64,000 nucleotides of DNA. Origin: Procambarus clarkii (lineage: Eukaryota > Arthropoda > Malacostraca > Decapoda > Cambaridae). A model generated the notes under the pieces. The model saw only the letters and a list, made by a program, of their open reading frames with translations. It was not told the DNA's origin and did not search any database. The position numbers and the translations under genes were made by a program. The stretch is taken from contig NC_091172.1 of assembly GCF_040958095.1 (NCBI RefSeq), positions 25,248,562-25,312,561 of the forward strand, given 5' to 3'. Positions 52,780 through 63,667 of this stretch are shown here, piece by piece; within the stretch, counting starts at the first letter, position 1, and the number at the start of each line of letters is the position of its first letter.

Positions 52780-53300
52780 TTTACACATTCCTCCCCCCCC
52801 CCCTGCACGCCCACAGGATGGGCAGATAGTGTATAATAAATACAAAAAAACTTTATTCCCTCCATAAGATCAGTATGAGGTTTAAACCCCTACTCTCCTT
52901 CCCCCAAGCCCCAACAGATATACAAATTTCCAGACGCACTGTATATATAGCTCTCACTTATCGAAGTAATAATATGTTAATATAACACATTATATTTTTC
53001 CGATTCCTAACATCAGAATCATGCAGAACTAGACTCCACAGCCAATTAACAATGTGTACAGAGTTACGTGACCCAATGTGTTAATTTGGAGTTTCTAAAT
53101 AGCGATCTGTTTGCTTAGAGATAAGATGAGCCAATGGAGCAAACTGGCAACCGAGGCGTTATGCTTAATATAGTACCAGTTGCCGCTCATAGTTATCAAA
53201 ACACCGGGACTGAAGCCTTCTCCTCGACGGGGTATGTATTAAAAAACTGGAGACAAAAATACACTAAACGACAAAAGAATGTGTAAATTAATATATAAAA

Positions 53301-53306
<6 letters not shown>
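52780..53306. other. Unassigned
   Basis: Poly-C run at 52792-52802, otherwise AT-rich unique-looking sequence with no exon. Confidence 0.4.

Positions 53307-53372
<66 letters not shown>
53307..53372. repeat. (TA)n microsatellite
   Basis: About 65 bp of TA. Confidence 0.95.
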
Positions 53373-53374
<2 letters not shown>

Positions 53375-53577
53375 GTCGTACCTAGTAGCCAGAACGCACT
53401 TCTCAGCCTACTATGCAAGGCCCGATTTGCCTAATAAGCCAAGTTTTCATGAATTAATATATTTTCTCTAATTTTTTTCTTATGAAACGATAAAGCTACC
53501 CATTTCATAATGTTTGAGGTCAATTTTTTTTATTGGAGTTAAAATTAACGTAGATATATGACCGAACCTAACCAACC

Positions 53578-53648
53578 CTACCTAACCTAACCTATCTTTA
53601 TAGGCTAGGTTAGGTTAGGTAGCAGAAAAAGTTAGGTTAGGTTATATA

Positions 53649-53704
<56 letters not shown>

Positions 53705-53719
53705 CCTAACCTAACTTTT
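53578..53719. repeat. TTAGG-like repeats in two serial hairpins around (TA)n
   Basis: Hairpin 1: 'ctacctaacctaaccta' (53578-53594) pairs perfectly with 'taggttaggttaggtag' (53606-53622). Hairpin 2: 'aaaagttaggttaggttat' (53627-53645) pairs with 'ataacctaacctaactttt' (53701-53719), enclosing (TA)n. TTAGG is the arthropod telomere unit, but there are only 2-3 copies per arm. Confidence 0.85.
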
Positions 53720-53954
53720 ATATATATATAATATATAAAGTTTGGCTGCAGAAGAATCTTTCAAGTAAATGGATTGGTCGAGATATTTGGGGAAGCTAAT
53801 CTTGGTGTATATGCCGAGCTCTGAGGGTAAATCCCAGGGTACATACCCCAGGGAAGGCACTCCAGTTGTGCTCGCATCATATAAAGGCTAGTTACCACTA
53901 GGCACTTGAGGGCTAGTTACTATACTAGGCACTTGAGGGTTAGTCCTGTAATAA

Positions 53955-54169
53955 AGTGACTATGCGTTCTTGACTCTCAAGCGGGGTTCATGGGATCAAG
54001 AACCCCGCGGGACAAAAATGGTTGAGCACGTTTCCCTTCATCAGGGAATAAATGGGTATCCGGGAGTTAGGCAACCAGTGTGCAACTGTATCCTGGTGAG
54101 GGTCGGTGGTTCCCCCTTGGGGACCTCGCTACAAGCCTCAAGTGTGTGTGTGTGTATTATATATATTTG

Positions 54170-54238
<69 letters not shown>

Positions 54239-54252
54239 ATTATATATATACA
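53955..54252 (+). mobile_element. tRNA-derived SINE ending in (TA)n
   Basis: 'atcaagaaccccgcgggaca', body 'ggaataaatgggtatccggg', 'ggtcggtggttcccccttgg', then 'gtgtgtgtgtattata' into (TA)n at 54170-54252. Collinear with 31345-31665. Confidence 0.7.
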
Positions 54253-54444
54253 CACACTAGATGAGGTTGCTGGAAGTGTACGGGTCTCTGGCACTCTCTT
54301 TCTCTGCCCCTTGTTCTCCCTCCCATTCTCTCTCTCAGGACATGCAGCAGACACAACACAGCCACAATATTATGTGTCTAATATTATCTGTTACTCTGGT
54401 ACAGCATTGTAACAATACAGTAACGGTGAGTCACGAACATTTTT

Positions 54445-54625
54445 TTTATTAACACATTAGGTACATCCGCATTTGCGCAGCTGTCCTAGACTATATGAAG
54501 TGGAGTACAGTGTGTCAAAAAGCTAGCTACGTGGTGCTAAAAAATCCCCATCACACAGGATGGTTAGTAATGATATCCTCATAATGCACTCTGGGTGCAT
54601 TATGCGGATATCATCATTAACACAC
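54445..54625 (-). mobile_element. RNase-H LINE 3' UTR fragment
   Basis: 'taacacattaggtacatccg' and 'tgaagtggagtacagtgtgt' match 2150-2250 in the same orientation. It ends with a small inverted duplication around 'tgcactctgggtgcattatg'. Confidence 0.7.
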
Positions 54626-55427
54626 ACGGACGGCCCGTCCTCCAAATATGGGGAGGTAAATGTAAGAGCACAAATAAGTGCGATTATGTACTATTCATAG
54701 CAGTCAGGAATTGTACTTATTTTCACTTAGTATTAAATCGTACTGTCAAATGTATTGTGAATATTTGAGTTTACCTGAAAAAACTGAATAGAAAACCACG
54801 ACCTCACCTAACCGTCTTAGTTTTTGAAGATAATAATTAAATATCAAATATCACGCTTTATGTAATTAGCAAAGAGAGTTGCACATTCATGCAAAATATT
54901 TGGTGGAGATTTAGTGCTGTATTGCAGCTGTAATTATCAATGTGCACCATGTTGTTTGTCCGGATTTTAATTAATAAATAAATATGGTAATTTAGGCGCA
55001 CATAGGCAACCTCTTATCGTCTCCATCAGATGGAATTAATATAGAACATTATCCAGACACTTTCAGCTTTATGTAGACATCCCAGGAGACATATTATCCT
55101 GATATAGTCGTCCCTCGGGTCGTAATATAGCCTTCCTTTGGCTCTAAATCATCTTAACACAGCGGTGAGGGAGGTGACAAGGAGACGCTCACATGACTAA
55201 TCATTATAAAGCTTCAGGCCGTTCTCAGGGTAAAGTGATTCTAATTACCAGTCAACCGCCCTGGTTAAACACCAGGATAGTTATCTATATATTTGTGGTG
55301 GTCTGAAAGCCTATTACGGTTCCAGTAATAGTCTACTTGTAAACTGGCAAGTGAACCTTTGTCCTAATTAAAGAATATTCTCAAATTATATCTTTATTGT
55401 ATTATAAATCGAAAGTTTATGTCATGC
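54626..55427. other. Unassigned, AT-rich
   Basis: No exon seen. Intergenic between BRI3-B and BRI3-C. Confidence 0.4.
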
Positions 55428-55690
55428 TCGGGAGCCGGTCGGCCGAGCGGACAGCACGCTGGACTTGTGATCCTGTGGTCCCGGGGTCGATCCCGGGCGC
55501 CGGCGAGAAACAATGGGCAAAGTTTCTTTCACCCTATGCCCCTGTTACCTAGCAGTAAAATAGGTACCTGGGTGTTAGTCAGCTGTCACGGGCTGCTTCC
55601 TGGGGGTGGAGGCCTGGTCGAGGACCGGGCCGCGGGGACACTAAAAAAAAAAAAGCCCCGAAATCATCTCAAGATAACCTCAAGAAGATG
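55428..55690 (+). mobile_element. tRNA-derived SINE, full length, well preserved
   Basis: Head 'gggagccggtcggccgagcg', anticodon loop-like 'ggacttgtgatcc' (loop cttgtga, anticodon TGT, which would be Thr), B-box-like 'ggtcgatcccgggcgccggc', body 'cctagcagtaaaataggtac', core 'gaggcctggtcgaggaccgg', tail 'tcatctcaagataacctcaa'. It is intact enough to define the family in this window. The Thr origin is a reading of the loop only. Confidence 0.88.
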
Positions 55691-55764
55691 CTCATAAATT
55701 ATCACTGATCAGCTGAGTGTGTGGATCCTGTGACGTCAATCGAGTTATGAGTGTTTTGATTGGT

Positions 55765-55920
55765 TGAAAAACTTCCCTCCTGCGGCTCGCGCATAGAAAA
55801 CATCATGTTTGTGAGCCGCTATGATTTATAGTACATCATACTTTGTCCGTTGGGAATTTTGACGTCAAAACGCGAAGCACCATTTGAAAGGACACGTTGA
55901 TTTAGAGGCTCTAATTGTGA
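55765..55920. repeat. Old interspersed repeat
   Basis: 'gtttgtgagccgctatgatt' and 'gacgtcaaaacgcgaagcac' resemble the 5960-6040 segment ('gtgagccgctaccatttt', 'gtcaaaatgcgacgtt'). Confidence 0.4.
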
Positions 55921-56162
55921 TGTAAATGTGAAGAAATGAAGTTATCCCTCATTAGAGGCGTTTATCAAGGAGTTGTGAATATGAGGAACATTAATCAGTG
56001 TCAGGCTTTAATATATTTAGTATATTAATTAAAAACTCAGAATGTATTTTGACATAAAAATAAAGTACCTTCAATGGTAATTTCTTCTTAAATAAAAATA
56101 TTATGTTTTCAGTAATTTGCTGCGCATGTGTACGACTGCTGTTTCTTAGAGGGCGCTCCGTG

Positions 56163-56588
56163 ATGGAACCCGATAACCTCCAGGCAGTGTTTCAAGCTCA
56201 GGGTGACTGTCACTACCCGCCATCATCACCACCAACACCCACACTTCCTCCAGCCCCACCAACATCTCCACCACCCACAACCCCACCACCCACAACCCCA
56301 CCACTGCCCACATCAACACCACCTACAACCCCACTGCCCACAACCCCACCACTGCCCACATCAACACCACCCACAACCCCACCACTGCCCACATCAACAC
56401 CACCCACAACCCCACCACTGCCCACAACCCCACCACTGCCCACATCAACCCCACCCACAATAACACGACCACCCACAACACCAACAACACCACCAACCAC
56501 ACAACCAGTACCACTACCACGAGCACCACCACCACCACCACCACACACCCTGCGGGTCATGAAAGAGACAGACTGCCCCGGGTGTAGG
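56163..56588 (+). CDS. BRI3: BRI3-C exon with Pro-Thr tract and CPGCR
   Basis: 142 codons, donor AGG|GTAAGAG. The tract is built from near-identical 'cccaccactgcccacatcaa' type blocks and is probably length-variable. The PTS-rich composition would favour O-glycosylation if lumenal, or disorder if cytosolic. Confidence 0.78.
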
Positions 56589-59269
56589 GTAAGAGAGTAA
56601 TGATAGTGTGCAGCGTGCCTCCCAACACTTGCTATATTGCAATATTGTGACTTACTGCGAAAACGGATAACTACTAGATCTTTGTAAAATATATAATAAT
56701 AATAAATAATTGAGAAGCTCCAGTAAGGCTGTGATGTAGCACGAACCTACAACCAACACATTGCCAGCCACGTACTCTACCACTGGACCAACGTTACTTG
56801 TAAAAGTCATAAAACCTGATTTCTACTGAAATAGGGAACTCCAGACTTCTGTGATTTCAGTAGAAATCCGGTTGTATGAATGTTACGGCCTCTTGAGCCT
56901 TTAATCGGGTTCTTTCTGCTTAATGTGCCTTAGAGCCTCTTGTTCTATGATCCCGCCCAAAGTCAATGGTAAGTTCTCAAGAACTGACAATAGCAAGTAA
57001 TAGTGAAAGGAATAAAGGGGGTAAACAAGACGCAATTACACCTTCAAGACGTAATATAACTGCAGTGTTCTTCAAATCCCAGTGAGTCCACTATAAGAAC
57101 AAAGGTAACTGCAGAAGGCCTATTGGCCCATACGAGGCAGCTCCTATTTATAACCACCCAATCCCACTCATATACATGTCCAAAATCTTCAAGTATGCGT
57201 CGTCCACGCTCAATGGTGGAGAGAAACCCTGTTTTTATTGCATATTTCGACGTTTCAGCAGGACAAGAGCGGTTTTACGTGTACAAAATCCTCAGATTAG
57301 GCAAATTTGTAATTAATTTTGTCAATAAAGATGTTAATAATAATAAATACCGACGAGTTTACCTTCCTCAACATGGGCCAGTCCAGACACCGTATCGTCA
57401 CGGTGTCCCAGTACCCCACACCTGCTCTCCAGAAGCACACTGGCAGAGGGCTTCATCAACGCGCTGACAAGGGTCACAAATAATCACTTCCAGGGATCTC
57501 TAACACCCTGGCAGAAGTCTCTAGCAACACGCTAGCAGCACTTCTCAGGAGACGGCCAATACTGTCGTCTTGTAACTCCTCTTCTCCAGGGGCCAGATTC
57601 ACGAAGTAGTTATACAAGTACTTACGAACGTGTACATCTTTCCTCAATCTTTGACGGCTTTGGTTACATTTATTAAACAGTTTACAAGCATGAAAACTTG
57701 CCATTCAACTGTTGTTATTGTTATGAACAGCCTCCTGGTGCTTCGGAGCTCATTAGCTGTTTAATAATTGTAAACAAAGCCGCCAAAGATTGAGAAAAGA
57801 TGTACAGGTTCGCAAGTGTTTGCGTAACTTCTTCGTGAATCTAGCCACAGGGATACGTCGGTTCACACAACACTGCCCAGGTACAACAGCCAACACGTCA
57901 CCTCTGTGTCACCACGTCACGTCACCACGTCAGCCAGACAGAAAGTATACAAGGAGAACATAGGATGACAACCTTTCACCGGGGAACTTGAAAATGTAAT
58001 CGAATGCACAATCTAGATGGCGTTGCTATCGTTACTTCACTCACCAGAGGTCGTCATCATCATCGACCTCACCTCCTAACTGAGATATGAAACAGGAGCC
58101 TTTCACAGATGCCACACCTCTTGTCAATAGATGGCGTTGTCTTCGTCTCACCTAATGCCTTGGGAGTTGGAGTGCAGGTCCATAGATGGCGTCGATATCA
58201 CCACACCTCACTCCATAGAAAGCGCTGATATCGTAACAATGAATTTCACAAGTCATAAATGGTCCAGTGGTAGAGTATGCGGCTGGCAATTCCTTGGCCG
58301 CGGGTTCGCATCACCTCACAGCCCTAGTAAATTTCCTCATAGATATGTATTACGTTAGTGTGATTTGTGTGCGATTATTATTATGGGTATTATTATTATT
58401 ATTATTATTATTATTGATATGAAGCATAAATCAAGAAAGCTCCGAAAATGTAGCCATGTTATTCAAACTGTTGTGGAAGTCATTCTCAATGCGCGCTTCT
58501 TTAGCCTTAGAGGGTCCCGGATTCTCAAGGGAGGTCTACTAGCAACGAATTCTGGAAGGACCCCGAGAGAGAGTCAGCAACTGTTACCAAAATGTGTATA
58601 GCTGCATCTCCTTACCCGGGTATATTGCCTGAGCTGGTATTCTTACTACACACTAACTACCGCTGCCGACTCCCCAGAATCCGTTGATTTGTAAACCTCT
58701 CGAGGACCCGGGGGTTTCCGAGACCTAAAACATCCTGGTTGAAAAGAACTCCTGTAACACAATTTTAATAACATGCTTCGATTTACGAGTAAGCACGAGA
58801 GATTTATTACACACAGAGATCACACTAACGTGATGCATCAAATGAACAAATCCACAATGGCCGTGACGAGGATTCGAACCTGCGTCCGGGAGTATCCCAG
58901 ACACTGCCTTTCGATTAAGGCGAAAGTCGATTAAGACAGTGTCTGGGATACTCCCGGTTCGAATCCTCGTCACGGCCCTTGTGGATTTGTTTACGAGAGA
59001 TCTATGTTTTAAATCAATGCGATGAAATGATCCTAATATTTCGTATATAAATGAAAATAACCAAATAATACTTATAAGTAAAATAATTATGTTATAATGT
59101 TGTGAAAGATGTGTGTGTAACTGTGCCGTCCCTGACGCAGGTAGGGGAGCTCAAGAAGGTGCTGACGCTTCCGGGGGTGGTGTTGGGGGTGTTGTTCTTC
59201 CCCTGCGGCGTCGTCTGCTGCATGGCCTTCAGGAGGCGCCGCTGCAAGAGCTGTCGGGCGCTCTTCTGA
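56163..59269 (+). CDS. BRI3: BRI3-C: brain protein I3-like with Pro-Thr-rich N-terminus (184 aa)
   Basis: Coding exons: 56163-56588 and 59141-59269, with a phase-0 GT-AG intron between. The protein starts MEPDNLQAVFQAQGDCHYPP, then about 100 residues of TTPPLPTSTPP-type repeats, RAPPPPPPHTLRVMKETDC and PGCR at the exon end. The last exon gives VGELKKVLTLPGVVLGVLFF, PCGVVCCMAF and RRRRCKSCRALF, stop TGA 59267-59269. The CPxCRVGEL...FFPxGxxCC...RRCxxC layout and the intron position match BRI3-A and -B, but it lacks PPxY and diverges in the membrane segment. The start is uncertain: an acceptor-like 'tatgttttcag' at 56112 is in the same phase (1) as intron 1 of the paralogues, so a short upstream coding exon joined at 56113 is a real alternative. 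Confidence 0.78.
57093..57190 (-). mobile_element. LINE fragment, 'KDLGxYxFxNRVV' lineage
   Basis: 'ggcctattggcccatacgag' and 'cagctcctatttataaccac', the same terminal block as 12890 and 41640. Confidence 0.6.
57586..57851. mobile_element. MITE-like element, second copy
   Basis: 'ccaggggccagattcacgaa' to 'cttcgtgaatctagcca', collinear with 42051-42317 over the whole length with few differences. Confidence 0.85.
58846..58992. repeat. Large inverted repeat of the 'aacaaatccacaagggccgt' family
   Basis: Left arm 'aacaaatccacaatggccgt...gggagtatcccagacactg', right arm 'cagtgtctgggatactcccg...cccttgtggatttgtt'. The arms are about 60 bp with few mismatches and a loop of about 30 bases. It lies about 150 bp upstream of the BRI3-C last exon. 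Confidence 0.88.
59141..59269 (+). CDS. BRI3: BRI3-C last exon: membrane segment and RRCxxC
   Basis: Acceptor 'ccctgacgcag', phase 0 in. 42 codons plus TGA. Hydrophobic LPGVVLGVLFFPCGVVCCMA then FRRRRCKSCRALF. Confidence 0.85.
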   Translation, partial: VGELKKVLTLPGVVLGVLFFPCGVVCCMAFRRRRCKSCRALF

Positions 59270-60825
59270 ACGTACCAAGCTTGTCTAGTGATGGGACCTT
59301 CCTTCTTCAGTAGTGATGGTCGGGGTGATAATGGTGATGATATAGAATTGATGATGGTGATGATATTCACGGGGGACACTGAGTGTGTGTGTGTGTGTGG
59401 GCAGAATTGAAGGTATTTTTGTAATCGTTTGGTTCTACACCTTTCAGTACCTCACAGTCCTTGGGTATTTTAAACACAGGTACAATTTTCCCGAAAATCT
59501 ATGAACAAATTAGTCCAGTCAATTTTACGATAAAAAATTTGCTGCATATTATTGTCAATTCGCCAAAGGTTAGGCTAGGAGGAGATGTTGAGTGGAGAAA
59601 TAACGGGTGGTCTGCATAGCATCATCAATAACATCTGCTTAAACGGAATGCCAAAAACTGTAACACAACTGTAGTATGGTGAATGTCTCGGTCATGCGTG
59701 TCCATATTTTCCTACTTCTTTTGGTTACTGAGGAAGAAGAATCCCTAAGGAGTTCTCCATAAACCTTAACCTTGGGTGTTGGAACCTGATACTGGATGTA
59801 CTGAGGGTTGGCTTGGTGTTTGGTTAAGGCATATCAGCCTTTGGAGGATTATTAAGTTCACCACAATAGCTAACCGAGCAACCAGTACGAATGCTTTAGG
59901 CCTGAGGGCAGTTCAGCGCGAAAGTAAACTCTAATTGTATATACATCGAGAAGCAGGAAACACTTTTCGGTGTATATAAATTCCCTATGTGCATGGCTTT
60001 TGGTTTAGTGTTATGTGTAAGGCTTGTCAACCTCTGGAGGGTTATTAAGGCCATCACAGTAGCATACTGACCAACCGGTAAGTGGACTGTAGTCCTGAAC
60101 ATAGTCCACGACTACAGTAAACTCTCACTGTATATACCCCCCCCCGAGAAATGAGGTAAACCTGTTTGTGTAGATTGAAACGTTCATTGTCCTCCACGAC
60201 GCATAAGTACAAACACAATGCACACAGAAATCACAATAGTGTGGTGCATCAGATGAACAAATCCCGGGCGTAAGTTCGAACCCTCATCACGGCCCTTGTG
60301 GATTTGTACAAACATATACCTTCGCCAACGTTTATACCATAATCTTATTAATTCTTCCGGTACTTGTCTGATGATAAATTATTCATATAGCGTAATCAAA
60401 AAACGGTAATGTCTGAAATATGAATTAATGTTATATTCATAATATTTTTGGGGCGTTTTGCCTCTAGTCACGTATTTAATTATTTTCGTAGATGGCCTTA
60501 GGAAAACCATTGAGCATATTTGAAACCAAATTCCGTGGTTCATTTTAATTTTGAGATTCTCTAGTATTCGTTCACAAATATGGGCCCTTTTTCCTTTGAA
60601 AATGAGATGTCAAGGTCTGGGCGTGGGAACTGTGCTAGATGTAGTTAAATCTCTTTACATAGAAGTTCTCTTGGTAATTATCCTTCATACGACAAGTTGA
60701 AATTAAAATTTTGCTAAGTGAAAATAGCCCATGGGGCGTGGGAAATGCATCTTGGAAGCATTTCCGGTTGCAACGAATGCCTCACTGCAAAGAATTGGGG
60801 GTTAGTTCCATATAATTCGTCTTGA
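59270..60825. other. 3' flank of BRI3-C and intergenic
   Basis: No exon seen. Contains short repeats, including 'ctcatcacggcccttgtgga' at about 60287 (family of 20053; fragment 60254-60306) and a poly-C at 60138. Confidence 0.4.
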
Positions 60826-60903
60826 TAATCGACTGAATAATGGTCCAGGACGGACCGAAACGTTGTCGTCACTTCAATTTCATGTGTGTGGTTTGGTCAA
60901 CAA
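60826..60903 (+). repeat. Foldback family arm
   Basis: 'ataatggtccaggacggacc', 'gaaacgttgtcgtcacttca', 'gtgtgtggtttggtcaac'. Confidence 0.75.
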
Positions 60904-61136
60904 TTCGTTGAATCAAGGATAAACTGAATATGAGAATTTTATCTATATTTAAGCCTGGGATGGGTCAGGTTAAGTGTTTCAGTTCTCTAGGCAATTACCT
61001 GTGTGAGCAGTACGTGGGTGAAACATTTCAGATGGGTACACGTCTAACATAGGAAGGAAGTGAGCACTCTTTGGTGCCATATCTCTATGTATGATAAGAT
61101 CTGCTGGCTGATAAACAAGCTGTGGACGTGAGGCAC

Positions 61137-61173
<37 letters not shown>

Positions 61174-61566
61174 AGATAATGTTCCTGGTAAGGTAACACA
61201 TGTATGTGACTACACGAAAAAATAACCAGAGAAAATGGGATATGGGCGTGTGCAAAGAAAACGAATATTGAGAGAGACTTTAAGTTCATACTCAACAAAC
61301 AATAAGGGGTGACAAGTTCCTCGATAGGAAATGTAAGAGTTCGAGTAAACACCGGCCCATCCTCAAAAAAATTATAGAACTTACAGCAACTGTTGTTCGA
61401 ACTTACACAAAAATGGACTCTTGCATAAAAATAAAAACCGTATTATTGGAATACTCCAAATGACATGACCAAAAAGTGGAACCCTAACTTTGCAACCTAA
61501 CCTGTCCTAGGCTTAAATAAGCAACCCTAGGGCTAATATATGCCGTCTTAAGCCTTATTTATTACA

Positions 61567-61700
61567 TGTTGACCAGACCACACACTAGAAGGTGAAGGGA
61601 CGACGACGTTTCGGTCCGTCCAGGACGGACCGAAACGTCGTCGTCCCTTCACCTTCTAGTGTGTGGTCTGGTCAACACACTTTAGCCACGTTATTGTGAC
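61567..61700. mobile_element. Foldback element with perfect 55-bp arms
   Basis: 61567-61621 and 61623-61677 are exact reverse complements around a single central A at 61622 ('tttcggtccgtcc' / 'ggacggaccgaaa'). The sequence continues 'ttattgtgactcgtcgcctg', the outer flank of the same family, seen inverted at 28919. Confidence 0.95.
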
Positions 61701-61779
61701 TCGTCGCCTGCTTATTTATTACATATATATTATATCCATATAAGTGTTTCAACCTGTTTCAACAGATTAAATCAATCTA

Positions 61780-62066
61780 AGAATAAACAATATCCAAATT
61801 AGTAACGAAGTAGATGGTAAATTCATTGATGTCCTCATAGATAACAAGCTGAATTTCTAGGGAGACATTCTAAATATAAAAGAAAAAAAATGATAAAACT
61901 GTTGGCATTCTTTCTAAGATTTCAAAGCGTTTCTGCCCGAAACGCTTTGCGTAATAGTGGCTTTAGGCATTGTATGTACTAGCTCTATATATAAATCGAT
62001 CAATTTTGTACAATTTCTTCTGTGTACCTTACCTGAATAAACATTTATTTATTTATTTATTTATTA
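61780..62066 (+). mobile_element. LINE fragment with (TTTA)n tail
   Basis: Encodes a VDGKFIDVLIDNKLNF-like RT-domain block and ends 'cttacctgaataaacattta' with (TTTA)n at 62043-62064. Internally deleted. Confidence 0.6.
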
Positions 62067-62890
62067 AAATCAGATATTATGTACCTCGCCCTGCCCTGGT
62101 GACGCTCTATTACTCCCTCATCTATCCATATCTCAACTATGGTATTTGTGCTTGGGGTTCTACTACCCAAAATCATCTACGTCCTCTAATTACTCAACAC
62201 AAAGCTGCTATTAAAACAATGTCATACTGGCCCCAGACAACACTCGGTACCCTTACTTAAATCTCTGAATATGTTAGATATTAAGTCTGCACATCCTCTC
62301 AAGTGTACTCTTATATATTTAAAACTCTGAACTGTAATGCCAATCCTGACCTTAAATGCTTCCTAGAATGTTGTAACAGAACCCATGGGCACCACACCAG
62401 AAACAAATACCTATATGATATCCCAAGAGTGCGCCTTAACCAAACTAGAAATGCTCTACAAATCAAGGGACCCAGAATGTGGAATGACCTTCCCAATCAT
62501 GTCAAAGGCTGTACCTCTCTCAATCAGTTTAAGAGAAAAACTAAATACTACCTAATAAACTCCATGTAACCTATCTTACCCCCTAAATTTCAACCCATGA
62601 CTTGCTATTTTCAAACAATACTGTTTGTTGACCAATTTGTATAATTGCTGATTTCTGCCATGTCTCCCTTCCTTCCTTTTTCCTTTTTCAACTCAATTTA
62701 TACTTTACTCTCAATTAGTATTAAGTTTTAGTCTAAGTGGGTTTTTCTCCACACCTTGCCCGAAAGGCTGTGAGTATTAGTGGCTTTATGCACCAGCTCT
62801 ATCTATAAACCCAACATAATGTTTGTAACTCATCTACTGTGTATGTACTTTTACCTGAATAAACATTTGAATTTGATTTTGAATTGAATT
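62067..62890 (+). mobile_element. LINE C-terminal fragment, same family, directly after the previous tail
   Basis: Encodes ALVTLYYSLIYPYLNYGICA WG, then in another frame CCNRTHGHHTRNKYLYDIPR, LQIKGPRMWNDLPNHVKGC and LNQFKRKTKYYLI, an ORF2 C-terminus. The 3' end 'ttacctgaataaacatttga' matches 62028-62047. It begins exactly where the previous (TTTA)n ends. Confidence 0.75.
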
Positions 62891-62939
62891 ACACTTCCCC
62901 CACTCATGCTCACACAGACAGGAGGGCCACGACAAGATA

Positions 62940-63235
62940 TAACACATATGACGATATGATGTGCTATATGTGACGATATGAAGTACTATATATGGCGATA
63001 TGATGTACTATATATGACCATATGATGTACTATATATGAGCATATGATGTGCAATATGTGACGATGTGTTAGATGTGACAATATGATGTGTTATACATGA
63101 CGATATGATGTGTTACATGTGGCGATAAGATGTGCAATATGTGACGATATGATGTACTATTTTTAACAATATGATGTGTTATATGTGACGACATAACGTG
63201 TTATATCATCACATACATATATGGATGTGTTATAT
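62940..63235. repeat. About 22-bp degenerate tandem repeat
   Basis: The unit is about 'gacgatatgatgtgctatat' + 'gt', around 12-13 diverged copies. Confidence 0.75.
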
Positions 63236-63576
63236 GACTGAGTCATGCCAGCAAAAATGATGACGAATGTGCGGTTCTTTACAATGACAACAATTACACC
63301 TCCCCCCCCCCCCACCCTCCATCCTCTTGATCACCCAATCGTATCACTCTGTTACCTCCTCTAGAAGCCTCGTCCAACATGCTCACTGAGATATTTGCGA
63401 TTAACTCTTAATAATAACCTCCTCCGGATATGTTGCATTTTGTACAGTCGCCCAAACAAGTTGATTTTGTAAAGTATGGCGCCTTAGTATCGGGCAGGTA
63501 ACTAGCCAGCTCCACCATGGGGGCAGAGTTGTTGTGATAAGATAAGCCGCGGGAGAGAGACCTTCACCGCTGTAGG

Positions 63577-63667
63577 CTACCTCCCAACGCTCCGTCATAG
63601 AGCAGTCACGCACGCCGACCTCTTTCTTCTCCAGCTTGTCTTCCATAAAGTAAGCTTTGGTGGACAT
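63577..63667 (-). CDS. Possible first coding exon of an unidentified gene
   Basis: On the minus strand, ATG at 63667 opens MSTKAYFMEDKLEKKEVGVR, DCSMTERWE and reaches a donor-like GAG|GTAGCC at about 63578. The composition (charged, no low complexity) is unlike the surrounding shadow ORFs, but I recognise no family and cannot see the next exon. Weak. Confidence 0.2.

Larger units (their letters stand above)
56589..59140 (+). other. BRI3-C intron (2.55 kb)
   Basis: Contains a LINE fragment at 57093-57190, the MITE at 57586-57851, (ATT)n at 58382-58415 and the inverted repeat at 58846-58992. No further exon was recognised. Confidence 0.65.

Noticed and set aside
55428-55505. Functional tRNA-Thr gene
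   Set aside because: The head is followed by the SINE body and core shared with many copies; the acceptor ends do not pair as a mature tRNA.
56203-56560. Gly-Val-rich minus ORF and His-rich + ORF over the BRI3-C exon
   Set aside because: Shadow frames of the Pro-Thr tract; only the frame ending in CPGCR joins a BRI3 last exon.
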